Below, piece after piece: positions 54,573 through 64,000 of a DNA stretch of 64,000 bases (position 1 is the first letter of the stretch; each line of letters begins with the position of its first letter). The position numbers and the translations under genes were made by a program. The notes below the pieces were generated by a model. That model was not told the DNA's origin, did no database searches, and was given only the letters and a program-made list of their open reading frames with translations. The stretch is from assembly GCA_034359265.1 (NCBI GenBank), contig CP136895.1, forward strand, positions 39,512,001 through 39,576,000. Reading direction: 5' to 3'. This stretch comes from Canna indica (taxonomy: Eukaryota > Streptophyta > Magnoliopsida > Zingiberales > Cannaceae).

Positions 54573-56648
54573 TTAAATAAAAACACGAAAGCACACAACA
54601 ATTACAAATATGCTCCTAACACATACCTTTCTCATACTTTTCTGCATCTTCCAATATTGCTCAATAGTGATCGGATTCTGAGATGAGCGCAACCAATCTT
54701 GTGCACAAATCAAGGCTTCCACGAATTTAGGAGTAAGCGAGCTGCGAAATTGATCAAGTATTCGACCAGATGTGGTGAAAGCTGATTCAAAAGCTATCGT
54801 GGATATTGGGATGGCTAAGATGTCTTTTGCCATGAAACTAAGAATCTTATAGCTTGACTTCTCATCATTCCACCTCTTCAATACATTAAAGGTTTCACTA
54901 TTCGGTTCACGACGACTGCTAAGATACCTCTCCAATTCAGATTTCGACCCCAATTCTTCCTCATCTATGTCATCCTTGTACCAATCTTTCACAAGCTTTA
55001 TCGGATTCACAAAAGTGTTAGCACCACCAGTAGCTTGAAGATGTGATTGAGTGTCGGACTCATCCATCACACTAGAAGACTGTTCTGAAGAAGAATGAGA
55101 TTTCTCATAAAATGCAAAAAGACGTTCCAAGACCCTTGTTATATTCTAAGTCATCTCCTCTACTCTATCAGCATCACAACAAATTCTTCGACAACAACAC
55201 TTCAAAAATCTCAGCTTATATCGAGGATCTAATACAACAGCTATCAACACCATCATGTTTGTTCTCTCTACACTCCCATAATACTTGTCAAATTTCTCTC
55301 TCATTTTTCTAGCCATTGACCAAAGACAAGGATTAGAATCTCTTTCACACTCAACCAGTGTAGAAAACAAGCTAACAACTTCATGCCAGTAACGGTTACA
55401 TGTTATATAGAGACTCCCTGACATCCTGTTTGTAGCCTCATAAAAGTTTTTCAAGAACAAAGACAACATGGATGCACTATCCCAATCCTCACAAGTGGGG
55501 ACTCCACAATCAAGCTCATTCACAAAAGCAATATCATCTTCTTCAAGTCTTCCAAATGCTGATCTGAACTTAAGAGCAGTTTCTAACATGAGATACGTAG
55601 AATTCCATCTAGTGGTGACATCAAGACAAACAAAGCTCTTATAAGTTATACCCTCCTCAGTAATACAACGCTGAAATTGTTGAGCTCTAGCTAGAGAACT
55701 CCTCACATATTTCACTGCAACACGAATTCGAGAAATCGACTCACGAACCTCACTCAATCCATCTTTCATAATCAAATTCAATATGTGAGCTGCACACCTC
55801 ATATGAAAAAACTCACCACCTAAAACAAGCACATTTTTCAACTTATCCTTCAGATAGGCCACAACCACATCATTAGAGCTAGCATTGCCAACTATAATAG
55901 AGGATATACGATCTCTAATACCCCAATCAATAATGCATTTTTCCACAATCTTACCAATCTCCTTACCCGTATGGCTAGGCATAACAACAAAATTTAGCAA
56001 TCTCTTATGCAACATCCAATTATCATCAACAAAGTGTGCGGTGAGAACTAAGTAGCTCAAATTTTGAATAGAACTCCAAATGTCGGTGGAGAGAGCAATC
56101 CTAGATTTTAGAGATGCTGGCTTATCCTTCAGGCAAGTTCTCTCACAAACATAAAGTTTCATGCAATCCCTAGCAACTGTAAACCTTGAAATATGCTTAA
56201 ATAAAGGTTGACATGCAGTTACAAAACTCCAAAAACCTTCACGCTCAACAATTGAAAATGGTTGTTTATCAAAAATAACCATCTTAGTCAACATGTGCCT
56301 ACAATAATCTTCATCATATTTCCAAGTGGTGAGTGTCCTCACATTTTCCCCATTAGCTCCAGGTTTACAAAATGATGAAAGCAACTTTTGTTTTTTGTCA
56401 AGATTTTGAGGATATTTAAAACAAGCTTCCAAATGCTTCCACATGGATGAAGTACCCCAATCAACATTATAAATAAGACTCATATCACAATAGTTGCAAA
56501 TTGAAACATCTTTACCAGTTTTCTCATCATTTTTCTTAAGAAAATGATCCCAAATCTTGGACCTCGACTTCTTGGAACCCACTTTGGTTGATGATTGTGC
56601 ACATGTTGTGGACTGTGTGTCAGCTACCTTACTAGCTGAATTGTCCAT
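54573..56648 (-). pseudogene. hAT transposase with BED finger, one nonsense codon
   Basis: 692 codons in a single frame from ATG at 56648, broken only by TAG at 55146-55148. BED-type zinc finger: C51, C54, H72, C76 (CNYC ... KHLEAC). RNase H-like core: first Asp in STDIWSS (D189). The second catalytic Asp, expected in DNASxND, is Gly here (VGNASSND, G254; codon GGC at 55887-55889). RCAAHILNLI and TTRWNSTYLML follow. After the TAG come the catalytic Glu in AFESAF and the dimerisation region RSSLTPKFVEALICAQDWL. A T-rich acceptor TTTTTTTTCAG directly precedes ATG, so a 5' UTR intron is likely. Two lesions, stop and D-to-G, predict no activity. Confidence 0.95.
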
Positions 56649-57628
56649 CTGAAAAAAAAATATAAAAAAAATTAATGTAAAATCAAAATTTCAGTTAACA
56701 AGTGTTGTTTCCTAATTTCCTAATTAAGATAAGTCCGGGCATGGAGGACACCTAGTGTTGCATGACCAGTTGAAATTGCATACTACCAGCAAATGCCTAC
56801 CTTGACAGTAATTGGACTTTTCTGTGAGCCAACTTTTTTAGCATGATGATGTCTTAGAAATTTTTACTTGCTTCTGGATACCATCCAAGAGGAGGAAGGT
56901 GGAGAAAGAGGCACTTTGTTTGCTCCAATGATCCCAGCAAAAGATCGCAGCACGTCTAGTAGCCAAGAAACGTTGCCCTTAGACTTCTTGGCTCCGTTAC
57001 GAGAGACGCAACGGAGGATGTGAGCAGTTACTTGAAGAGACGTGCAAGAGAATAAGAGAGGTAGAAATTAAAGAGAGAGAGAGAAATTACTCAAGCAATT
57101 AAGAAAGCAAATTTTAATTCTAAAAATTGAGAAAATGCCAAGTCAGCAAATAAAACTTTTGAAGATGCCACGTGGCTTCTTTGCATTTTGCTTTTAATGT
57201 ATATATATATTATGTTTGGAGGAGTACATATGTATTGATGAAACACCACATTCTGAAATAATGGTCAATGGTTCAACACCTTACAAGTACTAGTTCTCAC
57301 CCCAAAGTCGTCATGCTCTACTTGATGCAATTCCGCATTGGCCATCAGAAATATATTAGGATGCTAGAGCATTAAATCAAAACATGGAGACTGCCAACAC
57401 AAAAATCCATTAATACTCCGTATTAATCCCCCGTAATAAGGTAGATAAAAAGAAGCTATGAATAGCCACCTTTAATCCAAGGGACGGAGGGTGAGGCAAA
57501 GTTTAGAAGTAGTATGAATGAGAGGCCTTAAAAGGCAAAAGCATCGGACATGGGACATTCCAAATTTCCCCAAATTCTCTAGGGCACACCATACTTGCAG
57601 CCACATTGAAGTTTATATTAGGATAAAG
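56649..57628 (-). other. hAT 5' region upstream of the transposase
   Basis: No coding frame. An AG acceptor with a T-run ends at the transposase ATG. AGAGAGAGAGAG at about 57070-57090 and a TATATATATATA run near 57200 are the only simple repeats. A promoter probably lies here but I cannot place it. Confidence 0.5.
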
Positions 57629-57842
57629 AAAGAAAAAAAGTACAAAAATGCTCCTAATATTTTCTCACGGGTACTAAAATTCCCCTAAGGTTTTTTTGAG
57701 ATAAAAAATATACCCCTTACGTTATGGAATTGGGTACAAAAATATCCCTATAGGTAAACGATGTTAATTGAGAGATAACGGAGCTGACGTGGCTGATGAT
57801 TAGGATTGATGATGTGGACATGTGGCGCACATGCAAGCCAAG

Positions 57843-57966
57843 ACGTTTTCTCACGGGTACTAAAATATCCCTAACGTTTTCTCACGGGTACTAAAATGCT
57901 CCTAACGTTTTCTCACGGATACAAAAATGTCCCTAACGTTTTCTCACGGGTACTAAACTACCCCTA
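57843..57966. repeat. 31-bp tandem repeat, four units
   Basis: Units share ACGTTTTCTCACGGGTACTA followed by a variable AAAAT-xx-CCCTA. A fifth, isolated unit is at about 57658. The last unit overlaps the left arm of the foldback. Confidence 0.9.
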
Positions 57967-58479
57967 ACGTTTATTTTGGAGCTAAAATACCCCTGAGGTT
58001 ATTGAAAATGATACAAAAATGACACCATGCTAATTTTTGATAGGTGAGACTTAACGGAGATGTCGTGGATGCTGACAAAGATGTTGACTTTACACGTGGC
58101 GCATATGCAGAGAGCAACTTACCACATAAGAGACACATAAGAAATCAAAACTAGAGCTGAAATCAAAAATTGAAAATTTAGAAAATAAAAACCGAAACTG
58201 AAACCATCAAATTGGTTAATCGAAAAAATTGGTTCGGTTTCAAATCGGTTTTTCAATTAATCGAATTTTTGATTTTTTTGCTCACCCCTATGGTTGCGTG
58301 GCAAGTTGCTCTCTGCGTGTGCACCACGTGTAAAGTCAACATCTCTATCAGTATCCACGATATCTCCGTTAAGTCTCACCTAAGAAAAGTTAGTCTGGTG
58401 TCATTTTTGTACTATTTTCAATAACCTCAATGGTATTTTAGCTCCAAAATAAACGCTAGGAGTATTTTAGTACCCGTGA
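57944..58479. mobile_element. Foldback element with about 190-bp inverted arms
   Basis: Left arm 57944-58132 (TCACGGGTACTAAAC...) and right arm 58291-58479 are reverse complements with roughly 85-90% identity by eye. They share GTCAACAT, ACACGTGG and GCAGAGAGCAACTT blocks. The loop holds a 139-bp MITE. No transposase. It may be a Mutator-like foldback or a MITE, since no clear target duplication was found. Confidence 0.75.
58152..58290. mobile_element. Small hAT-like MITE, 139 bp
   Basis: TAGAGCTGAAATCAAAAATT at the left and TTTTTTTGCTCACCCCTA at the right. The right terminus equals that of the 648-bp element at 40215-40862. It sits exactly in the loop of the foldback. Flanks (ATCAAAAC and TGGTTGCG) do not match. 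Confidence 0.6.
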
Positions 58480-58855
58480 TGGTGCGGCGGGTATGTGGAT
58501 CTTCGCCACCCGCCGGGATGCAGTGGAGATGGGAGAGATGGAGGGTGAAAGGAAGGGTGGTGCGGCAGCCGTGGTATGTGGAGATGGGAGAGATACGTGC
58601 GTGAGTATGTGGACAGAGAGAGATGGGAAGTTAGGGTTACTGGGTTAGTAATTTAGAGGGTTAATGGGTATGGGTTAATGGGTTTTGAATAATACCTACT
58701 ATATTACAAAACTGGTTTCGGGTACCCGAAACTATGGAACTGGAATCAGATTTAACCAGTTCTGGAATTCGTTACCCGGGCCCTACTCGAATTTTTTTGG
58801 GTCTACCCAGTCGATTCTGGGTCTACCCGGTACCCATGCACACCCTATTAAAAAG

Positions 58856-59382
58856 TGAGAATATTGATTTGAAAAATGAAAATGATGATTTGAAAATTGA
58901 ATTGAAAAGTATCTCAAAAGTTGAGATTGAGAATTTGAAAGTAGAAAATATGAAAAATCAAAAATGAAAATAGTATGATGAAATCTCAAATGCAAGCCTA
59001 ACATAAATCAATTAATGATTTGAAAAATGAGGTTGTTTTCTTGAGTAGGAAAACTAGTAGTTTATCACATGCTTCATCCTTTAGAAATCCTAGGAAGAAA
59101 AATAGTTCATCTAAGAATGCTCATGCTCATCATGCTTCTCATGCCAAGCATTCTAACATCAGACCTCATGCTCATATGAATGGTAAAAAGAAAGAATTCC
59201 ATGGACATTGCTTTAGTTGTGGCATATATGGGCATGCGATTTATAATTGTGCTTTCAAAATAAACCCTAGTGTTGTTAAGACACTTTGGGTACCTAATCT
59301 CATTGACCCCCAAGGACCCAAATCCATTTGGGTACCAAAAGCATCATGTTCTCTTGTAGGGGGAGGTACCACACAAGGGTGA
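58856..59382 (+). pseudogene. Gag of S7, C-terminal part
   Basis: Coiled coil (SENIDLKNENDDL), a stop near 58965, then KNEVVFLSRKTSSL, the Lys/His-rich stretch, and an intact second zinc knuckle CFSCGIYGHAIYNC. The tail ALWV (here TLWV) ... GPKSIWVPKASCSLVGGG follows, and TQG-stop at 59380-59382. No protease follows. Confidence 0.85.
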
Positions 59383-61299
59383 AGAGAAGTGAAGAGTTGG
59401 AGTTGACCATGGACTTAAATGAAGATTCATCCTTTGGTTGCAACTTCAAACCATCATGATGCTATAGGTATGGAAATTGGCATCTAGGTATACTTCGTAT
59501 CATCTTCTTACTTTGGTTGGTTTTATTTAAATTGGAGTTATGATACATATTTAATTTGAGTTGTTTTCCCGCTCTTGTTAAGAGTCCTTTGGAAAATATT
59601 TTTGGTTTTTGATTTTCGGTCTCTTCGAAGACCTACGTAGCCTATAAAGGGCTAATGCGATCTTGCGGTTCTAAATCGTAGGCTCATTGTGGCCTTTCGG
59701 TTTTCAACCAATAGGAAGGGTTGGAGATCTAATTTTTCAAATATTTCATATTTTAAGATCTCTTTGATATATTCATTTTAATATCATGTTGACTCCTTTG
59801 AAATGAATCTTTACTATCTAGCATTGGTATATGATTTCATTATGATACTAATGATGCCTACTTGCAAGTTGATAAAATGGTAAATTTGGAAGGCTAAAGG
59901 AAAATGGAAAGAATGTGAAAATTTGGAATTTCTCAAGAAATGGAGTATGAGTTTCATTTTGAAAAATACTTGCATAACACCTCTATTTTCTTGATTAAAT
60001 GATTTCTCTATGCTCATGAATGACTTTGCATGATAATTGATTGAAATCTCACGAGTAGATAAAATTTTGATACTTAGGCAATTTCATGTCATCTAGTTTG
60101 AATGAAATGTGCTCTAGGTAGAAATTCATCTTAGAGAATTCATTTTATGTTGAAACTTAATTAACATGTTTGAATTCACCCATGATTTGCTTCCATATGA
60201 TTAAAATTGAAAAATCATGTGTAAATGAATAAAATGATAACTAGCTCACCTTAGGAGACTCAAAATTGAAAAAGTTTGACCTAAGTCAACAATTTGACTT
60301 AGAAATCTCATTTTGAATTCAAATTTCACAAACATGTTTAGTTTTACTCTTGTTAGGTGTTCATGTGTCTATGTTTGCAAAACCATGAGTAGAGGTTAAA
60401 AATTGATACTTAGCAATTTCATGTTAACATGCTTGTTTTTGAATGAAATCATGCTAAGGTAAAATTTTGACCAAATGACATTATTTTCATTTCAAACTTG
60501 ATAAACATGCTTTAAATGATTATATCTTGATATCTGAAAAGTTTGAATGAAAACTGAAAACTTTTGAAAAATAGCTAATATTTACGAAAATACCACTAGA
60601 TTTTAGTCATTTTTAGAAAAAATGCAGAAAATTGATTTTTTGATAATTTTTGAAACTGCATGTTCACTGAAAAATCTAGTTTCTTGTATAAAATTTTCAA
60701 AATTTTTTAGCAATAATATGAATTGATATGGATTTTTGAAGTTGGATTTCGAAACTTTAAATTGTATCGTTCTTTCCAAATGTTCAATTTTCGGATACTT
60801 TGATTTTTGGTCTAGTTTTCAAATGAGACGTCAAGTATGATATCGTAATTCTATTTTTGGTATCGTTCTCATTATTATTTGAGAAAAATTATGTGTAAAA
60901 TGATTTTTGATATTTTGATCGATACGTGAAAATATCTTTACTTGAGCTTATACATGATTTCTGGATTTGGATGTTAGCTATCATTCCTTGCTATCATGTA
61001 TGATTTAGTCTCATATTAGATATTTGGTTTTCATCCCTTTGGTTGAGATTTTCATGTTTCATGAAAAATAGTTTTTAGGGTCTCAACTTTGATTATTGTA
61101 GACTTTTCTTGTCCTTTTTGATTGATGTCAAAAGGGAGAGAAAAATATAGCTAAAAAGTGAAGAAAATATAGGAAAACCATGCATATAGATAGAGGGAGT
61201 ATATTTTCATAGATATGCAAGTTGATAGGGGAGAAATCTCATGTTTGATATCCTTTATGCTTAATTATAGATATTTGTCTTCATCAAGAAGAGGGAGAT
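59383..61299 (+). repeat. Non-coding pol-replacing region of S7
   Basis: Homologous to the S2 and S4 regions from TTGGAGTTGACCATGG to the purine tracts (AGAGGGAGAT next to LTR N). No pol motif and fewer tandem units than S2. Decayed purine tracts occur at about 61130, 61195 and 61285. Confidence 0.75.
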
Positions 61300-61632
61300 T
61301 GTTGGCCTAAGGTTTTCTACCTTGGTCATAATCTCAGTTTTGATGATAACAAATATGAAACTAATGTTTTATAGGGAAATACTTTTAGGTTCTAAGTCGG
61401 TTAGCGCTCGATGTCTCCGATCGGAAAAATTGAAGAAATCAGAGAAATCGAAAGTACGTTGGTCGACGTGCTCGGAGTCGTCACGAAAATCCTTAGAAGT
61501 TTGTCGAGTGCACCAAAGATGCCTTGGACAAGTCTAGAGAACATGTAAAACACCAAGAAAGCTCTCCAAGTTGACACACGCTGAAGACCAAAACCTAGAA
61601 ATGAAGAACACGAAGAGAAATCTTTCCCAGGT
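61300..61632 (+). mobile_element. 3' LTR (N) of S7, 5' part
   Basis: TGTTGGCCTAAGG start, same subfamily as LTR M (GGTCGACGTGCTCGGAGTC shared). It breaks at 61632, within a few bases of where the palindrome group begins in LTR M. Its remainder should lie beyond the window, after the Tekay LTR. Confidence 0.9.
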
Positions 61633-62399
61633 TGTCACACCCCGACTGCGGGTAGTGTGACCGGCCAGGGCCCACATCCTACCCTGTAGCCTACTGTCTA
61701 CACTGACATCAAGAAACCAAAACATATCGTCTGAAGAAACTTAATATACTTTATAAAAAGTTTGCAAGTCACAATGTATAAGTTTTTCAAAACAAGAAGA
61801 AACATCAACGTCAAATCCAAATGGTCAAATATCAAGTTTTACAATTCTTTTCAATTACAACCGTCAGTGCAAAAATAAAACCAACATAACTAAGACTAGT
61901 CTAAGACTCATGGACGCCGCTACGAGATATGGCACCGCCTCTACCCTCCAACTGCACCATGTCGATACCAAGCTACTGCTCATGCTCTACAAAAATAGAA
62001 ATAAACTATGAGTCCACTTGGGACTCAGTGAGTGGCTCAATTTAGGGCTATAAACGAGCCGAGCCGAGCCGAGTACTGGCTTGTTCAAACTCGGCTCGTT
62101 TATTTTAAGCCATGTTCGAACTCGGCTCGAACTCGATTCGAGTATTTTAACTTATGTTCGAACTCGGTTCGTTTGATTTTAAAATTGTTCGAGCTCGACT
62201 CGAACTCGATTCATTAAAGATAAATGAACAGATAGACGAGTACATAAACGAATAGTAAACGAACCACTAAACGAACCACTAAACGAGCCACTAAACGCAT
62301 GGAAACGAGCATATAAACGAACAAATAATCGAGTTGTAGGTGAATACATAAATGAACCATAAATGAACCACAAACAAACAAACAAACTTTAAATGAACA

Positions 62400-62800
62400 G
62401 ATCCGACGAGATGATCCAGCGAGGGCACGAGCAGATCCGACGAGCAGATGTGAGATGAGAGGATCCGTGTGGGTGGGGAGGTCGTCGAGATGCTCCGGCG
62501 AGAGGAGTCACGTGGCTGAGAGCAGATCCGTCGAGAGTAGATCTGATGACGCACGAGCAGATCCACGAGCAGCTGCGAGATGAGAGGATTCGCGTGGGTG
62601 GGGAGGTCGTTGAGATGCTCCGGCGAGAGGAGTCGCATGGCTGAGAGCAGATTCGGCGAGAGCAGATCCGACGAGAGTCGACTATGCACGAGCAGATCCG
62701 ACGAGAGTCGACTGTGCACGAGCATATCCGACGAGCACGATGAGAGGATCCGCATGGGTGAGGAGGTCGTCGAGATGCTCCGGCGAGAGGAGCGGCGTGG
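62400..62800. repeat. Minisatellite inside the hAT element
   Basis: Two levels of repeat: a 30-bp unit with GAGCAGATCCGACGAGAGTC, and a block of about 85 bp (GATGAGAGGATCCG, GGGAGGTCGTCGAGATG, CTCCGGCGAGAGGAG) at about 62454, 62577 and 62738. It is GC-rich in an AT-rich element. Confidence 0.85.
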
Positions 62801-62899
62801 CCGGTGTGGATGGGGAGATCAGATGGCCGGGAGTTGGGATGGGTGAGGAGGGAGTCGGGATCTCGTGTGGGTGTGTGCTATGAAGGCAGTCGGCAGCAG

Positions 62900-63000
62900 A
62901 GAGAGTGGGTGATGAAGGGTGAGTGGGTGAGTGGGTGAGTCACGTGAAGAGGGTGAGTGGGTGAGTCACGTGAGTGGGTGATGAGGGTGAGTGGGTGAAG
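62900..63000. repeat. GTGAGTGGGTGA simple repeat
   Basis: Imperfect run of GAGTGGGTGA and TCACGTGA words, three to four larger units. Confidence 0.8.
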
Positions 63001-64000
63001 TGTGAGAGGTTTGACTTTTAATGTTTATTGGTTTAATAAATAGGTAATGAGTTTGTGTAATATTAAAATTTAATATTATATTAATTAATTAAGTAATCTA
63101 TTAATTAATAATTTATAATTTATAAAAGTTACAAATAGTTAAATAAGTATTTAAATAATTTGTTCGCGAACAATAAACGGGTATTTAAACGAGTATGTTC
63201 ACGAACAATAAATGAGCATGTTCGTGAACATAAACGAGTCGAGCTTGTTTGTGTTTGAACTCGGCTCGTTTATTAAACGAGCTTACAAATTTGGTTCATA
63301 CTTGTTTATTTAATAAATAATCGAACATAAACGAGCCCTAAACGAGTATGTTCACGAGTTATTAACGAGTGTATTGGTTCATTTACAGCCCTAGCTCAAT
63401 TGAACCTCCACTTAAGCCTCAGTCATGGATATGTATATAGTATAAGGCAATAAAGGAATATACAAGGAGGTAAGGTGTGTTTCAAATGCAACTACCGACC
63501 CTCAACGGATCCATGAGTATCCATTGTACATGATAACCTGCCACCTTGGCTTAACACGCCTCTGGCATCCGGCCCTTGGGCCTACTCATAGCAATATATA
63601 TATCCCGGCTACAGCCGCCCCTACCATATCAGGTAGTATCATACTAGCCATCGGCCACATCATCTCAAGATGCAAGCAAACAATCCCAGGCCGTCGACTA
63701 GGATGCCCACTAGTCTCCGAACACCGTCTGGGGTAAGGATAGCTAGTCCCACCCAACTGGGGTCTGGCACCTAGCGGGCCCGCTGGCGCACCTCTAGACC
63801 CAACTGGCCGAGCTGAGCATTGGTCATTTCCGACCTCCTCGCTCCTCGGCGGACCATCTCAAGCACATTACACATTCAATATCCTAGGGTTTCCATATAT
63901 ATATACCTCGGGCCTTTGCCCATATCTAGCCATGTCCGGCTACCGGGTCAACAGTTCATGCTGCCCCTTTTAGTATATGTGCACCTATAATCTCTAAGTT

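Larger units (their letters stand above)
51156..58847 (-). mobile_element. Autonomous-type hAT element, 7,692 bp, with nested insertions
   Basis: Termini TAGGGGTGAGAGG and, reversed, TAGGGTGTGCATGG. Perfect 8-bp duplication TTAAAAAG (51148-51155 and 58848-58855). Encodes a nearly whole BED/hAT transposase on the minus strand. Subterminal regions are rich in GGTACC and GGGTCC motifs. A 2.7-kb solo Tekay LTR lies 82 bp from the left end. A foldback and a small hAT-like MITE lie near the right end. Without the Tekay LTR it would be about 5.0 kb. Confidence 0.95.
49648..61632 (+). mobile_element. Sirevirus S7, gag-only, split by a hAT element
   Basis: LTR M (49648-50838), part of gag (50839-51147), a 7.7-kb hAT element, the rest of gag (58856-59382), a non-coding 3' region, and the start of LTR N (61300). 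LTRs M and N are a pair by sequence. LTR M has lost its 3' end and joins directly to mid-gag, so the primer site and the gag N-terminus are deleted. LTR N is broken at 61633 by a Tekay LTR. Confidence 0.85.
62043..63393. mobile_element. Non-autonomous hAT element, 1,351 bp
   Basis: Ends TAGGGCTATAAACGAGCC and, reversed, TAGGGCTGTAAATGAACC. Perfect 8-bp duplication GCTCAATT (62035-62042 and 63394-63401). Both subterminal regions are full of ACGAGCC and TCGAACTCGGCTCG motifs. The inside carries minisatellites but no transposase. Confidence 0.95.
61633..64000 (-). mobile_element. Tekay/Del-like LTR, minus, runs off the window
   Basis: Plus-strand start TGTCACACCCCGACTG is the reversed end of the LTR at 3938-6413. 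Homology continues (CCTCCACTTAAGCCTC and the GTAG acceptor-like site near 61988). A hAT element at 62043-63393 interrupts it. The other LTR end, internal region and target duplication cannot be seen. Confidence 0.8.

Noticed and set aside
62179..62846. Frames of 68-154 codons in the hAT minisatellite (runs of HSRLSSDLL)
   Set aside because: Tandem-repeat artefacts present on both strands, with no homology to any transposase.

Overview
This window is plant nuclear DNA, almost certainly from an angiosperm with a large, repeat-rich genome. It holds no intact host gene that I can recognise. It is a nest of transposable elements. The evidence is plant-type LTR retrotransposons with initiator-Met-tRNA primer sites, a plant L1-type LINE, hAT elements with TAGGG-type ends, CACTA elements with CACTACTAGAA ends, spliced TNPA-type genes with GT-AG introns, and a fragment resembling a plant U-box/ARM protein. 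I cannot name the species.

The dominant family is a Ty1/Copia group of the Sirevirus (SIRE) kind. Its Gag has a coiled coil and two zinc knuckles. It has several polypurine tracts before the 3' LTR, and LTRs that start TGTTGG and end CCAACA or CCACA. For clarity I label the copies. S3 (16.6-21.8 kb) carries integrase, RT and RNase H. S1 (21.8-31.2 kb) carries gag, protease and the start of integrase. S2 (23.4-31.0), S4 (12.7-16.6), S6 (38.6-45.0, minus) and S7 (49.6-61.6) form a gag-only family. Their reading frame stops at the same place just before protease, and a long non-coding stretch replaces pol. S5 (31.2-34.3, minus) is a broken copy.

Layout: 0-3.4 kb LTR tail plus a LINE deleted inside its RT; 3.4-7.9 LTR with a nested solo Tekay/Del-type LTR, then gag; 7.9-10.1 scrambled LTR pieces flanked by a 184-bp duplication; 10.1-12.7 CACTA with a TNPA-like gene; 12.7-16.6 S4; 16.6-21.8 S3 with a solo LTR in its RT; 21.8-31.2 S1 containing a CACTA end and the complete S2; 31.2-34.3 S5; 34.3-35.8 Tekay integrase tail split by a solo LTR; 35.8-36.5 CACTA TNP2 tail; 36.5-49.6 Tat-type Ty3/Gypsy remains (minus) interrupted by S6, CACTA pieces and a U-box-like fragment; 49.6-61.6 S7 split by a 7.7-kb hAT element that itself holds a solo Tekay LTR and a foldback; 61.6-64.0 a Tekay LTR (minus) with a non-autonomous hAT inside.

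Nothing here works as a cellular pathway. What the sequence does show is a history of insertions. Nine are dated relative to their hosts by exact or decayed target-site duplications. It also shows a recurrent promoter design in the Sirevirus LTRs: clusters of GTCGAC-type palindromes just upstream of a TATA box. In S6 a different repeat occupies that position.
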